64,000 nucleotides of DNA. Source: Pseudotabrizicola sp. (GTDB lineage: Bacteria; Pseudomonadota; Alphaproteobacteria; Rhodobacterales; Rhodobacteraceae). The position numbers were made by a program, and so were the translations under genes. The stretch is from assembly GCF_030656345.1 (NCBI RefSeq), contig NZ_JAUSNR010000002.1, positions 62,001 to 126,000 of the forward strand, written 5' to 3'. Shown in pieces: positions 52,366 through 61,490 of this stretch (positions are counted from its first letter, which is position 1; every line of letters begins with the position of its first letter). The notes beneath the pieces are model-generated. The model worked only from the letters and a program-made list of their open reading frames with translations, was not told the origin of the DNA and did not search any database.

Positions 52366-53448
52366 ATGATGGATTTCCCGGTTTTTGACGGACATAATGA
52401 TTTTCTGCTGCGGCTCTGCAACGCGCCTGACCGGCGCGAGGAATTGTGGCTGACGGGCGAGGTGGATGCGAACGGCAAAGCGGTCGGCCATCTGGACCTG
52501 CCCCGTATGCGACAGGGCGGGTTTGCAGGCGGGTTGTTCGCAATCTACATCCCGTCGCCCGTGGCGCATGACAGTGTCGACTATCAGGCGATGATGAATG
52601 CGCCCCCCTATGACCTGCCGCTTCCCGATCTGATCGACGCCAAGGGCGCGCAGCCGGTGGCGCTGTCGATGGCCGCGCATCTGCACTGGATGACGCGCGC
52701 CGCCCCCGATGATTTCAGCCTGTGCACCACCGCCACCCAGATCCGCGCGGCAATGGCCGCAGGCCGCATCGCGGGCGTGATGCACATGGAAGGGGCCGAG
52801 GCGATCAGCCCCAGTCTTGACGAGCTGCCGCTGTGGCACGCGATGGGGCTGCGGTCCATCGGGCCGGTCTGGTCGCGCCCCACAGTGTTCGGTCATGGCG
52901 TGCCGTTCCGCTTTCCGGGCGACCCGGATACCGGGCCGGGGCTGACCGATGCGGGCCACGCATTGGTGCGCGCCTGCGACGAGATGCGGATCATGCTGGA
53001 CCTGTCCCACATCAACGAAGCCGGGTTCAACGACGTGGCCCGCATCTCAACCGCCCCGCTGGTTGCGACGCATTCCAACGCCCATGCGGTGTCGCAATCG
53101 ACCCGCAACCTGACCGACCGCCAACTGGCGATGATTGCGGAAAGTGGCGGCCTTGTGGGGCTGAACTTTGCGACATCGTTTCTGCGCCCTGATGGCCGGC
53201 AATCCCCCGCCATGGACTGGGACCCGGTGATGCGCCACCTTGACCATCTGCTGTCCCATCTGGGCGAGGAGGGTGTCGGGCTCGGGTCCGATTTCGACGG
53301 TGCGACCATTCCCGAAGGCATCGGCGACGTTACTGGCCTGCCCGCGCTGCTGCAGGCGATGATCCGGCACGGGTTCGGTGCGGATCTGGTGGAAAAGATC
53401 GCGCACCGCAACTGGCTGGCGCTGCTGCACCGGATCTGGGGCATGTGA
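52366..53448 (+). CDS. Membrane-dipeptidase-type (peptidase M19) hydrolase, copy 2
   Basis: The 360-residue protein carries the same M19 landmarks as the 45954 gene: F-D-G-H-N-D near residues 6-11, E-G-A-E-A near residue 143, L-S-H-I-N near residue 209, T-H-S-N-A-H near residue 230 and G-S-D-F-D-G near residue 306. AAGGATATG forms the ribosome binding site and start, with two ATGs in tandem. It is co-transcribed with the importer, whereas its paralogue is divergent; the two may differ in substrate. Confidence 0.9.
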   Translation: MMDFPVFDGHNDFLLRLCNAPDRREELWLTGEVDANGKAVGHLDLPRMRQGGFAGGLFAIYIPSPVAHDSVDYQAMMNAPPYDLPLPDLIDAKGAQPVALSMAAHLHWMTRAAPDDFSLCTTATQIRAAMAAGRIAGVMHMEGAEAISPSLDELPLWHAMGLRSIGPVWSRPTVFGHGVPFRFPGDPDTGPGLTDAGHALVRACDEMRIMLDLSHINEAGFNDVARISTAPLVATHSNAHAVSQSTRNLTDRQLAMIAESGGLVGLNFATSFLRPDGRQSPAMDWDPVMRHLDHLLSHLGEEGVGLGSDFDGATIPEGIGDVTGLPALLQAMIRHGFGADLVEKIAHRNWLALLHRIWGM

Positions 53449-53930
53449 CCGGGGTGTTTGGTGCCGGGATCCGATGGATCGGGAGGAACTGCTCCGGCAC
53501 TTATGTCCGGATTGACTTTCCGAACGGGCGGCCACCTTGCGTCGTTGTGACAGAAGCCTGCGGCGGCACACATCATATCGGCCGATTTTGCCTGCTGCAT
53601 GGCCACGGGCAGCTGATGGCACCCCTCTACGCCCGACCCTCAGTCAAGGTCCACAGGAACGACGACCACGATGAGCAGGCTTCTGGCGGTTTTGTGGACA
53701 CGAAGACAGGTTCGTGACCAAGGATGTCCTCGCCCGGCACGCCGGGAAATTCGGCCAGCGTTTAATGGACCGTCAGGTCAACGGGTTTCTGCCGCTCTGC
53801 GTCTAGCGGATCGCGCGGGACCGGGGACGTGGATATAGCGACCGCCCCTCGCCACCCCGTTCCCGACCCGGGAACAATTTCCCCCCTCAGCAGGTTCGAC
53901 CGGAAGGAAGGCAAAGAAGGGGGAGCCGGG
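53449..53930. other. Region with IS110 remnant
   Basis: After the dipeptidase gene, a decayed IS110-type fragment occupies 53490-53714. The remaining bases up to the small membrane-protein gene show no other gene. Confidence 0.55.
53490..53714 (+). pseudogene. IS110-family transposase fragment
   Basis: The frame contains V-V-V-T-E-A-C-G-G-T-H-H, then H-G-H-G-Q-L-M-A-P-L-Y-A-R-P-S-V-K and R-N-D-D-H-D-E, and finally F-V-D-T-K-T. This matches the N-terminal DEDD-type region of IS110 transposases (E-A-C-G-x-A-H-H...M-A-P...K-N-D-A-x-D-A-E-A). Residues near the A-D-A-E-A site are altered, both ends are lost, and no serine-containing C-terminal domain remains. Confidence 0.75.
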
Positions 53931-54176
53931 ATGCTGCGGAAGACATGGGGTACGCTGCCCGTTCTGGTCAGGTTCATGCTGTCGCAGTTCGCGAACGGGG
54001 TGGCGATGGGATGGTCTTTTGGCTTGATGGTGATCTGGCTTGACCTTGGCGGCTTTGGCACGCTGCTGGCCCGTGTTGACAGCGCTGCGCTGACCGCACT
54101 GTTTTTTGCCAACGGCGGGCTGTTGTTCGGCACGACTGCGGCCAGTGTGGCGATCATGAGCCTGGGTGACGATTGA
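53931..54176 (+). CDS. Small two-helix membrane protein
   Basis: The 81-residue protein starts at an ATG after GGGGGAG. It has two hydrophobic segments (residues about 15-35 and 55-75: F-A-N-G-G-L-L-F-G-T-T-A-A-S-V-A). I do not recognise a family. A longer in-frame start at 53829 is less likely because the extra sequence is charged and low-complexity. It converges with the SSS symporter gene. Confidence 0.6.
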   Translation: MLRKTWGTLPVLVRFMLSQFANGVAMGWSFGLMVIWLDLGGFGTLLARVDSAALTALFFANGGLLFGTTAASVAIMSLGDD

Positions 54177-54218
54177 TCCGGACCCTGCGCGACGCGTCTT
54201 GCGCCGGTCCGGCCTTGC

Positions 54219-55799
54219 TCAGACAAAGAAGGCGATTGTGGCCAGCGTTGCCAGCACCACAGCCAGACCCAGATACCGAGTGTTCTGATACCACGGCTTT
54301 TCAGCCATCTCGCGGCTTTCGTCGTCCCAGGTCTTGCGGCTGAACACCATGTCCTCCTCCAGCTCCGGCGGATCAGAGGTGAAGGTGATGAACAGAAAGA
54401 TGCCAAGCGACAAAAGCAGCATCAGGCCGGTCCCATAGAGAAACTGCAGGTCGATTACCTCCATCACCTCGATCAGGGCAAAGCTCGCCAGACCCACCGG
54501 AATGCCGATGGCCAGCGTCGGAAAGGCGGCGTGGCGCGGCGGGCGGGCCCAGAACAGGCCGCCCAGAAACACCACCACCACAGGCATCGTGATGTAGCCG
54601 AGGAAAGACTGGAAATACGCCACGATCCCGTCGAAGTTCTGGATCATCGGGGCCCACAGGGCGGCAATGATCATGAAAACGCCCACCAGGACACGGCTGA
54701 TCAGCAGCAACCGCGCTTCGCTCAGGTCTTTGTACCGGCGTTTGACGAAGTCGTTCACCGCGATGGACGCACTGCCGTTCAGCACGGAATCCATGGTCGA
54801 CATCAGCGCCGCAATCAGCGCCGCAAGCGCCAGCCCGCGCAAGCCGGTCGGCAGAAACTCAAATACCAGCGCCGGCCAGATATGATCGCTTTCCTCAAGG
54901 TCGGGAAAAAGCGCACGGCCCATCAGGCCCGGCAAAACAAGGATGAACAGGAACGGCACTTGCAACGCGCCCGCCATCAGAGCCCCCCAGCGACCATGGT
55001 CGAGCGACTTGGCCGCCAGCACCTTCTGAACCACCACATGATTGGTCGTCCAGTAGTAGAACCCAAGCCAGAGCACGCCGGTAAAGATGCCGGGCCATGG
55101 CATGAAATCATCATCCGCGGGCTTGATGACCGACATGCCGCCTTCGGGCGCGGCATCGTTTACCGCCTGCCAGGTGCCGCCGATTTCGATGAAGACCATG
55201 ACAAAGATGACGGTGCCGACAATCAGCAGCAGGATGCCCTGAACCGTGTCGGTGACCATCACAGCCTTGAGCCCGCCGAAAATGACATAAAGCCCGCCCA
55301 GCAGGGCGATGCCGGAAATCAGCATCCACAATGAAAATTCGGGAAACAGCAGTTGCAGCGTCATCGCGCCGGCAAAAAGCGCGCCCGCACTGTCGATAAA
55401 AATGGCGGTAAAGACCGAAAACCCTCCGAACAGGCTGCGCGCCTTGCTGTCATAGCGATGCTCAAGAAACTGCGGCATCGTGTTGACCTTGGAGCGCAGA
55501 TAGAACGGCAGAATGAATATGGCGAAGAACACCAGAACCAGCGTGCCCATCCATTCATAATTCCACACCGCGATCCCGTCGCTGTAGCCCGACCCCGCAA
55601 GCCCGACGTAGGAGGTGCCGGAAAGGTTTGCCGACATCAGCGACAGGCCCACAATCGGCCACATCGCAGATCGACCGCCCAACAAAAAGCCTTCGCTGTC
55701 CTTTTGCGCGCGGCTGATCCAGAGCCCGAGGCCGATCACCGCGACAATGTAGATACCCGCAACGGTCAGGTCGATTGCGCCAATTTCGAAGTCTGGCAT
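54219..55799 (-). CDS. Sodium:solute symporter (SSS family)
   Basis: The 526-residue membrane protein has about 13-14 helices and the SSS features G-L-W-I-S-R-A-Q-K-D-S-E-G-F-L-L-G-G-R at the N-terminus, S-A-N-L-S-G-T-S-Y-V-G near residue 58, and D-S-V-L-N-G-S-A near residue 340. It resembles SGLT/solute symporters rather than PutP; substrate unknown. It is divergent from the MscS gene at 55921. Confidence 0.9.
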   Translation of the reverse strand: MPDFEIGAIDLTVAGIYIVAVIGLGLWISRAQKDSEGFLLGGRSAMWPIVGLSLMSANLSGTSYVGLAGSGYSDGIAVWNYEWMGTLVLVFFAIFILPFYLRSKVNTMPQFLEHRYDSKARSLFGGFSVFTAIFIDSAGALFAGAMTLQLLFPEFSLWMLISGIALLGGLYVIFGGLKAVMVTDTVQGILLLIVGTVIFVMVFIEIGGTWQAVNDAAPEGGMSVIKPADDDFMPWPGIFTGVLWLGFYYWTTNHVVVQKVLAAKSLDHGRWGALMAGALQVPFLFILVLPGLMGRALFPDLEESDHIWPALVFEFLPTGLRGLALAALIAALMSTMDSVLNGSASIAVNDFVKRRYKDLSEARLLLISRVLVGVFMIIAALWAPMIQNFDGIVAYFQSFLGYITMPVVVVFLGGLFWARPPRHAAFPTLAIGIPVGLASFALIEVMEVIDLQFLYGTGLMLLLSLGIFLFITFTSDPPELEEDMVFSRKTWDDESREMAEKPWYQNTRYLGLAVVLATLATIAFFV

Positions 55800-55920
55800 G
55801 GCTACCTCTGCTGGCTTGAAGGCAATTCGGGAACCAAGAAGCGCCGAAAAGGTTCCCGCAGAAGATGTTTTTTGCGCGGCCCGGCCGCCTTGGGCCTGAG
55901 GTCAGTTCCGTTGGAGTGTC

Positions 55921-57114
55921 ATGCCAGAGTGGATGGAAGCGGTTGTTGTCTTTGTTGCTGCCCTGGCCCTGGCCTGGGTGCTGGGATTGTTGTTCTACCG
56001 CCTTGTGCTGAAGGCTTTGGCGCGGGTCGATACCTTTTGGCAAGAGCTGCTGGCGCGCACCCGGGGCCCGGTGCAGATGGCCCTGATCATCGTTGCGTTG
56101 GGGGTTGCCGGCAATCTGGCTCCGCTGTCCGTGCGGGTCACGGCAACCCTGCAACATGCGGTGTTGATCGGTCTGATCGCCTGTCTCACATGGGTGGTAA
56201 AGACCGCGCTGGATATTTGGATCATCCTGCATCTGAAGCGCTATCGCATTGATGTTGAAGACAACCTACTGGCGCGCAAGCATGTCACGCAGTCCAGAAT
56301 CCTGCAGCGTGTCGGCACGATCCTGATCATCGCGGTCGGGACTGCAGCAGTTCTGATGACCATCGAGGCGGTGCGGCAGGTCGGGGTCAGCCTTCTGGCT
56401 TCGGCAGGGGCCGCCGGCATTGTGATCGGCCTGGCGCTGCAATCGGTTCTGCGCAATCTTCTGGCCGGCATCCAGATCGCGCTGACCCAGCCGATCCGTA
56501 TCGATGACGCGGTCATCGTCGAGGGACAGTGGGGCAATATCGAGGAAATCAACGCAACCTATGTGGTCGTCCGCATCTGGGATCTGCGGCGGCTGGTGGT
56601 GCCGCTGACTTACTTTATTGAACAACCGTTTCAGAACTGGACACATAAAGATGCCACGCTCATCGGCTCGGTCATCCTTTACGTGGACCACGAGGTTTCC
56701 ATTGCCGATCTGCGCCGCGAAGCCGAGCGCGTGGTCTCTCAATCAGCGCTGTGGAACGGGCAGGTCTTTGCGCTGCAGGTGACGGATTTTACCGAGCGTC
56801 AGGTCGAGATCAGGGTTCTGGCAAGTGCGCCCTCGTCAGGAAAGGCGTTTGATCTGCGCTGCGAAATCCGCGAGGCGCTGCTGGCCTATCTGCAGCACCA
56901 GCAGCCGAGCGCCTTGCCCAAAACCCGCATCGACCGACTTGCGCGCATTGGCCCCGGGGCGCGCGCCCCGGTGAGCCATGATTCAGGGCAACGCCGACAT
57001 GAGGAGCCAAAGACACCGCAATCTGCCCTGACCGAACTGGTCGATGAGCCCCGGCAAATCGAAGATAAAGCCACCCGACCGGACCCGCCCGCCGATCAGA
57101 AACCTGAGCATTGA
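55921..57114 (+). CDS. Mechanosensitive ion channel, MscS family
   Basis: The 397-residue protein has N-terminal helices, then the pore-lining helix with small residues (S-A-G-A-A-G-I-V-I-G-L-A-L-Q) near residues 160-175. The MscS beta domain follows, starting I-R-I-D-D-A-V-I-V-E-G-Q-W-G near residue 193. It opens under membrane tension during hypo-osmotic shock. The C-terminal tail (about 60 residues after R-I-D-R-L) is polar and probably disordered. Confidence 0.9.
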   Translation: MPEWMEAVVVFVAALALAWVLGLLFYRLVLKALARVDTFWQELLARTRGPVQMALIIVALGVAGNLAPLSVRVTATLQHAVLIGLIACLTWVVKTALDIWIILHLKRYRIDVEDNLLARKHVTQSRILQRVGTILIIAVGTAAVLMTIEAVRQVGVSLLASAGAAGIVIGLALQSVLRNLLAGIQIALTQPIRIDDAVIVEGQWGNIEEINATYVVVRIWDLRRLVVPLTYFIEQPFQNWTHKDATLIGSVILYVDHEVSIADLRREAERVVSQSALWNGQVFALQVTDFTERQVEIRVLASAPSSGKAFDLRCEIREALLAYLQHQQPSALPKTRIDRLARIGPGARAPVSHDSGQRRHEEPKTPQSALTELVDEPRQIEDKATRPDPPADQKPEH

Positions 57115-57161
57115 AAAGCACCACGCGCCCTCCCCGGGCCGTCGGTCAACGCGGCCTTGAT

Positions 57162-59444
57162 TCAGTCAGCGACCACCCGGACAGGTACGCCCTTTGATGC
57201 AGGGGTCTTCGATGCCTTATCGTGCAGGTCAAGCGGAACCAGTGGGTTGGCCTCGGGATAATAGGCCGCCACACATCCGCTTGGCAGATCGTAGGGCACG
57301 ATCCGCAGCCCGCCCAACCGACGCTCGAACCCGTCGTCATGGTCCGAAACCAGCGTCACCATCTGGCCCTCGGCCAGCCCGGCCCGGGTCACATCGCCGG
57401 GCGACATCAGCACGATCATCCGGTTGCCTTTCAAACCCCGCAGCCGGTCGTTGTCATCATAGATGGTGGTGTTGAACTGGCCATTCGACCGCAGGGTCAT
57501 CAGCGTGAAGACACCGGCCCCCGGCACCTCGGCCAAGGCGGTCATGCGATCTGGAACGGTGAAGATCGCCTTGCCGTTTTCGGTTTTCCAGTCGCGCTCC
57601 CGGGCGCTGTTGCCGCGATAGAAGCCACCGGCCTGAAACATCCGTTCGTTGAACCGTCTGAACATGTCGGGATAGGTTTTCTCGATCTCGTCGCGGATCA
57701 GGCTGTAATCTGCGCACCACGCGTCCCAGCGCAGTTTGGGATTGGCAGTTCCCAATGTTGCCTTGGCCAGCCCGGTCACGATGGCGGGTTCAGACAGCAG
57801 CTGCGGCGAAGCGGGCGTGCGGCGGCCCACCGATCCATGAATATGGCTCAGACTGTCCTCGACCGTCACCGTCTGGCGGCCAGTCGCCTGCCGATCCTCT
57901 TCGCTGCGCGCAAGGCAGGGCAGCAGCCAGGCCCCATCGCCCACCAGCACATGCGACCGGTTGAGCTTGGTGGCAATCTGCACGTTCAGCGCCAGGTTTT
58001 GCCAGCACGGGTCCAGCCGCCCCTGATCGGGAATGGCCCGGGCAAAATTGCCACCCAGACTGAGAAAACCCTTCATCCGCCCGTCCAGCAGCGCCTCGGC
58101 CACAGAAACCGTGGTCCAACCTTCGTCGCGCGGGGGCTCAAACCCGAACTGTTCGGCAAGCTTGTCCAGTGGCACGAGGTCGGGCTTTTCCGAAATGCCG
58201 ACCGTCCGTTGCCCCTGCACGTTGGAATGGCCCCGTACCGGGCAGATGCCTGTCCCTTCTCGCCCGATCATGCCGCGCATCAGCAGCAGATTGATCAGGG
58301 TTCCGATGCTTTGCGAGCCATGCACATGCTGCGTCAGACCCATGCCGTACAGGGCTATCGTCCGTTCAGAGCGGGCGCAGATATCGGCTGCCGCTTCCAG
58401 GTCCTGCCGCGACAGGCCCGAGAACGCCTCGATCTCGGCCCAGTCCAGCGCCCGCGCCCAGGCCTCAAACCCGGAAAACTCCGCCGTGTGCTCTTCGATG
58501 AAGGTCCGGTCCACAACCCCGCCGCGCTGATCCTCCAGCGCGAACAGGTGTTTGGCGATGCCGCCCATGGCGGCAATGTCGCCACCCGGGTTCAGTTGCA
58601 GATAAAGGTCAGACATCGCGGTGCTGGGCCCGGCCACCATCTGCGCCGGGTTCTGCGGATTGACGAATTCCAGCAGGCCCTTTTCGCGCACCGGGTTGAA
58701 CACCACCACCTTGCAGCCCCGCTTGCGCGCCTGTTGCAGCGGATGCAGCAGGCGTGGGCTGTTTGATCCGGTGTTCTGGCCGAAGAATAACATCACGTCG
58801 CAGGTTTTGAAATCCTCCCAGACGCAGGTGCCCACCGAGACACCGATCACCTCTTTCAGCGCCACCGAGGTTGTCTCGTGGCACATGTTGGAACTGTCGG
58901 GCAGGTTGTTGTGACCATAGGCGCGCGCGAAAAGCGACCATAGGTAGGATGTTTCCAGACTGGCCCGGCCCGAGGTGTAGAAAACCGTCGATCTCGGATC
59001 AAGCGCGCGCAGGCTGGCCCCGATGCTGGCAAAGGCCTGATCCCAGCTTGCCGGTACATAACGGTCGCTGGCCGCATCATAGCGCATCGGATGCGTCAGC
59101 CGACCGGTCTTTTCCAAGGCGTGATCGCTCCAGCCCCGCAGTTCGGTGACGCTGTGCTGCGCGAAGAACTCCGGCGTGCAGCGGTCGCGCGTCAGCTCCC
59201 AAAGCGTCGCCTTCGCCCCGTTCTCGCAGAACTCGGCCGGATGCGGCGCGGGCGGCTTGGTCCAGGCACAGGACGTGCACATATGCCCGGCGGGTTTGTT
59301 CTGGCGCGCCAGCGTCATCAAGGCGCCGGGGGTAGGCCGATCCTGCAGAAACTGGCGCATGACGCTGTACAGCGATCCCCATCCGCCGGTGGCGTTCTTG
59401 TAATGCGGTGTTCCGGGGTCCTGGGTTTTCGGCGTGTCGTTCAA
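57162..59444 (-). CDS. Molybdopterin oxidoreductase, FdhF/YdeP type
   Basis: The 760-residue protein belongs to the molybdopterin-dependent oxidoreductase alpha-subunit family TIGR01701 (E. coli YdeP is of similar length). Near the N-terminus it has C-T-S-C-A-W and F-C-E-N-G, then D-S-S-N-M-C-H-E-T-T-S near residue 190, and a C-terminal MopB dinucleotide-binding domain (S-N-G-Q-F-N-T-T-I-Y). I chose the TTG at 59444 because AAAGGAAG precedes it; the longer GTG start at 59636 adds a low-quality extension. The substrate of this family is not settled; formate dehydrogenase activity should not be assumed. Confidence 0.85.
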   Translation of the reverse strand: MNDTPKTQDPGTPHYKNATGGWGSLYSVMRQFLQDRPTPGALMTLARQNKPAGHMCTSCAWTKPPAPHPAEFCENGAKATLWELTRDRCTPEFFAQHSVTELRGWSDHALEKTGRLTHPMRYDAASDRYVPASWDQAFASIGASLRALDPRSTVFYTSGRASLETSYLWSLFARAYGHNNLPDSSNMCHETTSVALKEVIGVSVGTCVWEDFKTCDVMLFFGQNTGSNSPRLLHPLQQARKRGCKVVVFNPVREKGLLEFVNPQNPAQMVAGPSTAMSDLYLQLNPGGDIAAMGGIAKHLFALEDQRGGVVDRTFIEEHTAEFSGFEAWARALDWAEIEAFSGLSRQDLEAAADICARSERTIALYGMGLTQHVHGSQSIGTLINLLLMRGMIGREGTGICPVRGHSNVQGQRTVGISEKPDLVPLDKLAEQFGFEPPRDEGWTTVSVAEALLDGRMKGFLSLGGNFARAIPDQGRLDPCWQNLALNVQIATKLNRSHVLVGDGAWLLPCLARSEEDRQATGRQTVTVEDSLSHIHGSVGRRTPASPQLLSEPAIVTGLAKATLGTANPKLRWDAWCADYSLIRDEIEKTYPDMFRRFNERMFQAGGFYRGNSARERDWKTENGKAIFTVPDRMTALAEVPGAGVFTLMTLRSNGQFNTTIYDDNDRLRGLKGNRMIVLMSPGDVTRAGLAEGQMVTLVSDHDDGFERRLGGLRIVPYDLPSGCVAAYYPEANPLVPLDLHDKASKTPASKGVPVRVVAD

Positions 59445-59658
59445 GGGGACTTCCTTTCCGAAGATCGGGCTCTGTAAGGGGAAGCATCCAGACGCGGATT
59501 TGTTCCACCCGACGCGCCCCGGGCTGGCCGGTTTGCGCCGGGCCCCATGTGCTTCGACCCTGCCGTCGGGGACAGTTTCGCCGTTCAAGGGTTTTCCGAA
59601 GGGAACAGAACCGCGCCGATCTGGTTGCACTTGCACCTACAGAAAGGAAAGCCACGCC

Positions 59659-59877
59659 ATGACCAGCAACAAGCACCCGAAATCCGACAAGACGGTCGGT
59701 GCCGATCATCGTGACGATCTTGAGAATGACCCCGGTATCGGGTGTTCGAAGGGCCGGTTCGCCATGACGAACGAACCGCCACTTGAGGGGGAAAACACGT
59801 TCGAGGGTGATGTGAAGAACGACACCACCGCGCAAGGTGGGGTCGATCCGGAACAGCGGGGCCGGACCAACAAGTAG
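59659..59877 (+). CDS. Small hydrophilic protein
   Basis: The 72-residue protein starts at an ATG with AAAGGAAAG upstream. It is very polar and rich in Asp, Asn, Gly and Lys (K-S-D-K-T-V-G-A-D-H-R-D-D), with G-D-V-x-N-D-T-T-x-Q-G-G-V-D near the end. I do not recognise a domain; it looks intrinsically disordered. It is divergent from the YdeP-type gene and lies just before the bd-oxidase genes. Confidence 0.6.
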   Translation: MTSNKHPKSDKTVGADHRDDLENDPGIGCSKGRFAMTNEPPLEGENTFEGDVKNDTTAQGGVDPEQRGRTNK

Positions 59878-60004
59878 CGGCCCCAACACCCGGCGGGGAG
59901 CCTGAGCTTGCGCCGACCGCCCCTCCGCCCCGGATGGATTTTGCAGGAACACAAAGGGTGTGGTAGACTGACCCCCCGACAGAACACAAAGGGAAAGGCC
60001 TGAA

Positions 60005-61462
60005 ATGTTCGAGAACGTGGATGCCATCCTGCTGGCCCGCATCCAGTTTGCCTTTACCGTCAGCTTCCACTTCCTGTTCCCGGCCTTCACCATCGGCCTT
60101 GCCAGCTATCTTGCCGTTCTGAACGGGATGTGGCTGCGCACAAAGGACGCGCAGTATCTTGATCTCTTTCGCTATTGGGTAAAGATCTTTGCGCTGGCCT
60201 TTGCCATGGGCGTGGTTTCCGGCATCGTCATGTCTTACCAGTTCGGCACCAACTGGTCGGTGTTTTCAGACCGCGCAGGCCCGGTGATCGGCGCGCCCAT
60301 GGCCTATGAGGTGCTGTCGGCCTTCTTTCTCGAGGCGGGGTTCCTCGGCATCATGCTGTTCGGGCGGGAACGGGTCGGGCCGGTGCTGCATATGGTCGCC
60401 TGCGTGGCGGTTGCTGTTGGCACAGCGATGTCGGCTTTCTGGATCCTCAGCGTCAACAGCTGGATGCACACCCCCGCCGGATTCGAGATTGATCCGGAAA
60501 CCGGGCAGTTTCTGCCGACGGATTTCTGGGCGGTGATCTTCAACCCCTCGTTCCCGTACCGGCTGGCCCATACGGTGACCGCCGCCTATCTGACCACCGC
60601 CTTCATCGTCGGCGGGGTTGCCGCCTGGCACTTGCTGCGCGCCCGCACCAGCGGCGGGCCGGGTACGGCCACGCGCACGATGTTTTCGATGGCGATGTGG
60701 ATGGCGGCGTTGGTCGCGCCGGTGCAGATTTTTCTGGGTGACCTGCATGGGCTGAACACACTTGAACACCAGCCGGTCAAGGTCATGGCGATGGAGGGCC
60801 ATTTCAACAGCTACCCCGAGGGTGCGCCGCTGTATCTGTTTGGCCTGCCCAATCAGGCAGAGCAGCGGCTGGACTATGCCATCGGCATCCCGAAGCTCAG
60901 TTCCCTGATCCTGCTGCACGATCTGAATGCACCGCTGGACGGGCTGAACACCGTGCCGGTCGAGGATCAGCCGCCGGTCGCCATCGTATTCTGGGCGTTC
61001 CGGGTGATGGTCGTCATTGGCTTCGCCATGCTTGGTCTGGGGATATGGTCGCTCTGGGCGCGCTGGCGGGGGCGGTTGTTCGACTGGCCGGCGCTGCACC
61101 GCGCGGCGCTGATCATGGGCCCTTCGGGTCTGGTCGCCGTTCTGGCGGGCTGGATCACCACAGAGGTCGGTCGCCAGCCCTTTACGGTCTATGGATTTCT
61201 GCGCACGGCCGACAGCGCCGCACCGCTGGACGCGGCGGCGGTGGGGGCGTCGCTGATGGCTTTTGTCATTGTCTATTTCGCGGTCTTTGGCGCAGGCACC
61301 TTTTACATCCTTCGACTCATGGCCAAGGCTCCCGCCGTTTCCGAGCCGTCGATCACCGACAGCATCGACGGCCCGATCCGCACCGCAGGCACAACGCCGG
61401 CGCAACAGTTTGAAACCCGCCGCGACGACCGGCCCGGCCCGAAGGCGGGTCACAGGGATTGA
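60005..61462 (+). CDS. cydA: Cytochrome bd-type (CIO-like) quinol oxidase subunit I
   Basis: The 485-residue inner-membrane subunit contains heme-ligand segments: R-I-Q-F-A-F-T-V-S-F-H-F near residues 12-23, the G-x-x-M-S-A-F-W-I segment near residue 140, and the quinol loop (E-H-Q-P-V-K-V-M-A-M-E-G near residue 252, then short). The short Q-loop and the V-F-W-A-F-R-V-M region match cyanide-insensitive oxidases (CioA) rather than E. coli CydA with its long loop. It oxidises quinol and reduces oxygen at low concentration. AAAGGGAAAGG precedes the ATG. Confidence 0.9.
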   Translation: MFENVDAILLARIQFAFTVSFHFLFPAFTIGLASYLAVLNGMWLRTKDAQYLDLFRYWVKIFALAFAMGVVSGIVMSYQFGTNWSVFSDRAGPVIGAPMAYEVLSAFFLEAGFLGIMLFGRERVGPVLHMVACVAVAVGTAMSAFWILSVNSWMHTPAGFEIDPETGQFLPTDFWAVIFNPSFPYRLAHTVTAAYLTTAFIVGGVAAWHLLRARTSGGPGTATRTMFSMAMWMAALVAPVQIFLGDLHGLNTLEHQPVKVMAMEGHFNSYPEGAPLYLFGLPNQAEQRLDYAIGIPKLSSLILLHDLNAPLDGLNTVPVEDQPPVAIVFWAFRVMVVIGFAMLGLGIWSLWARWRGRLFDWPALHRAALIMGPSGLVAVLAGWITTEVGRQPFTVYGFLRTADSAAPLDAAAVGASLMAFVIVYFAVFGAGTFYILRLMAKAPAVSEPSITDSIDGPIRTAGTTPAQQFETRRDDRPGPKAGHRD

Positions 61463-61490
61463 TCGCAGAGACCGACCACGGAGACTGAGC

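Noticed and set aside
51379-53010. 543-codon open frame on the minus strand
   Set aside because: It is antisense to the DppF-type ATPase and second dipeptidase, with a composition typical of shadow frames.
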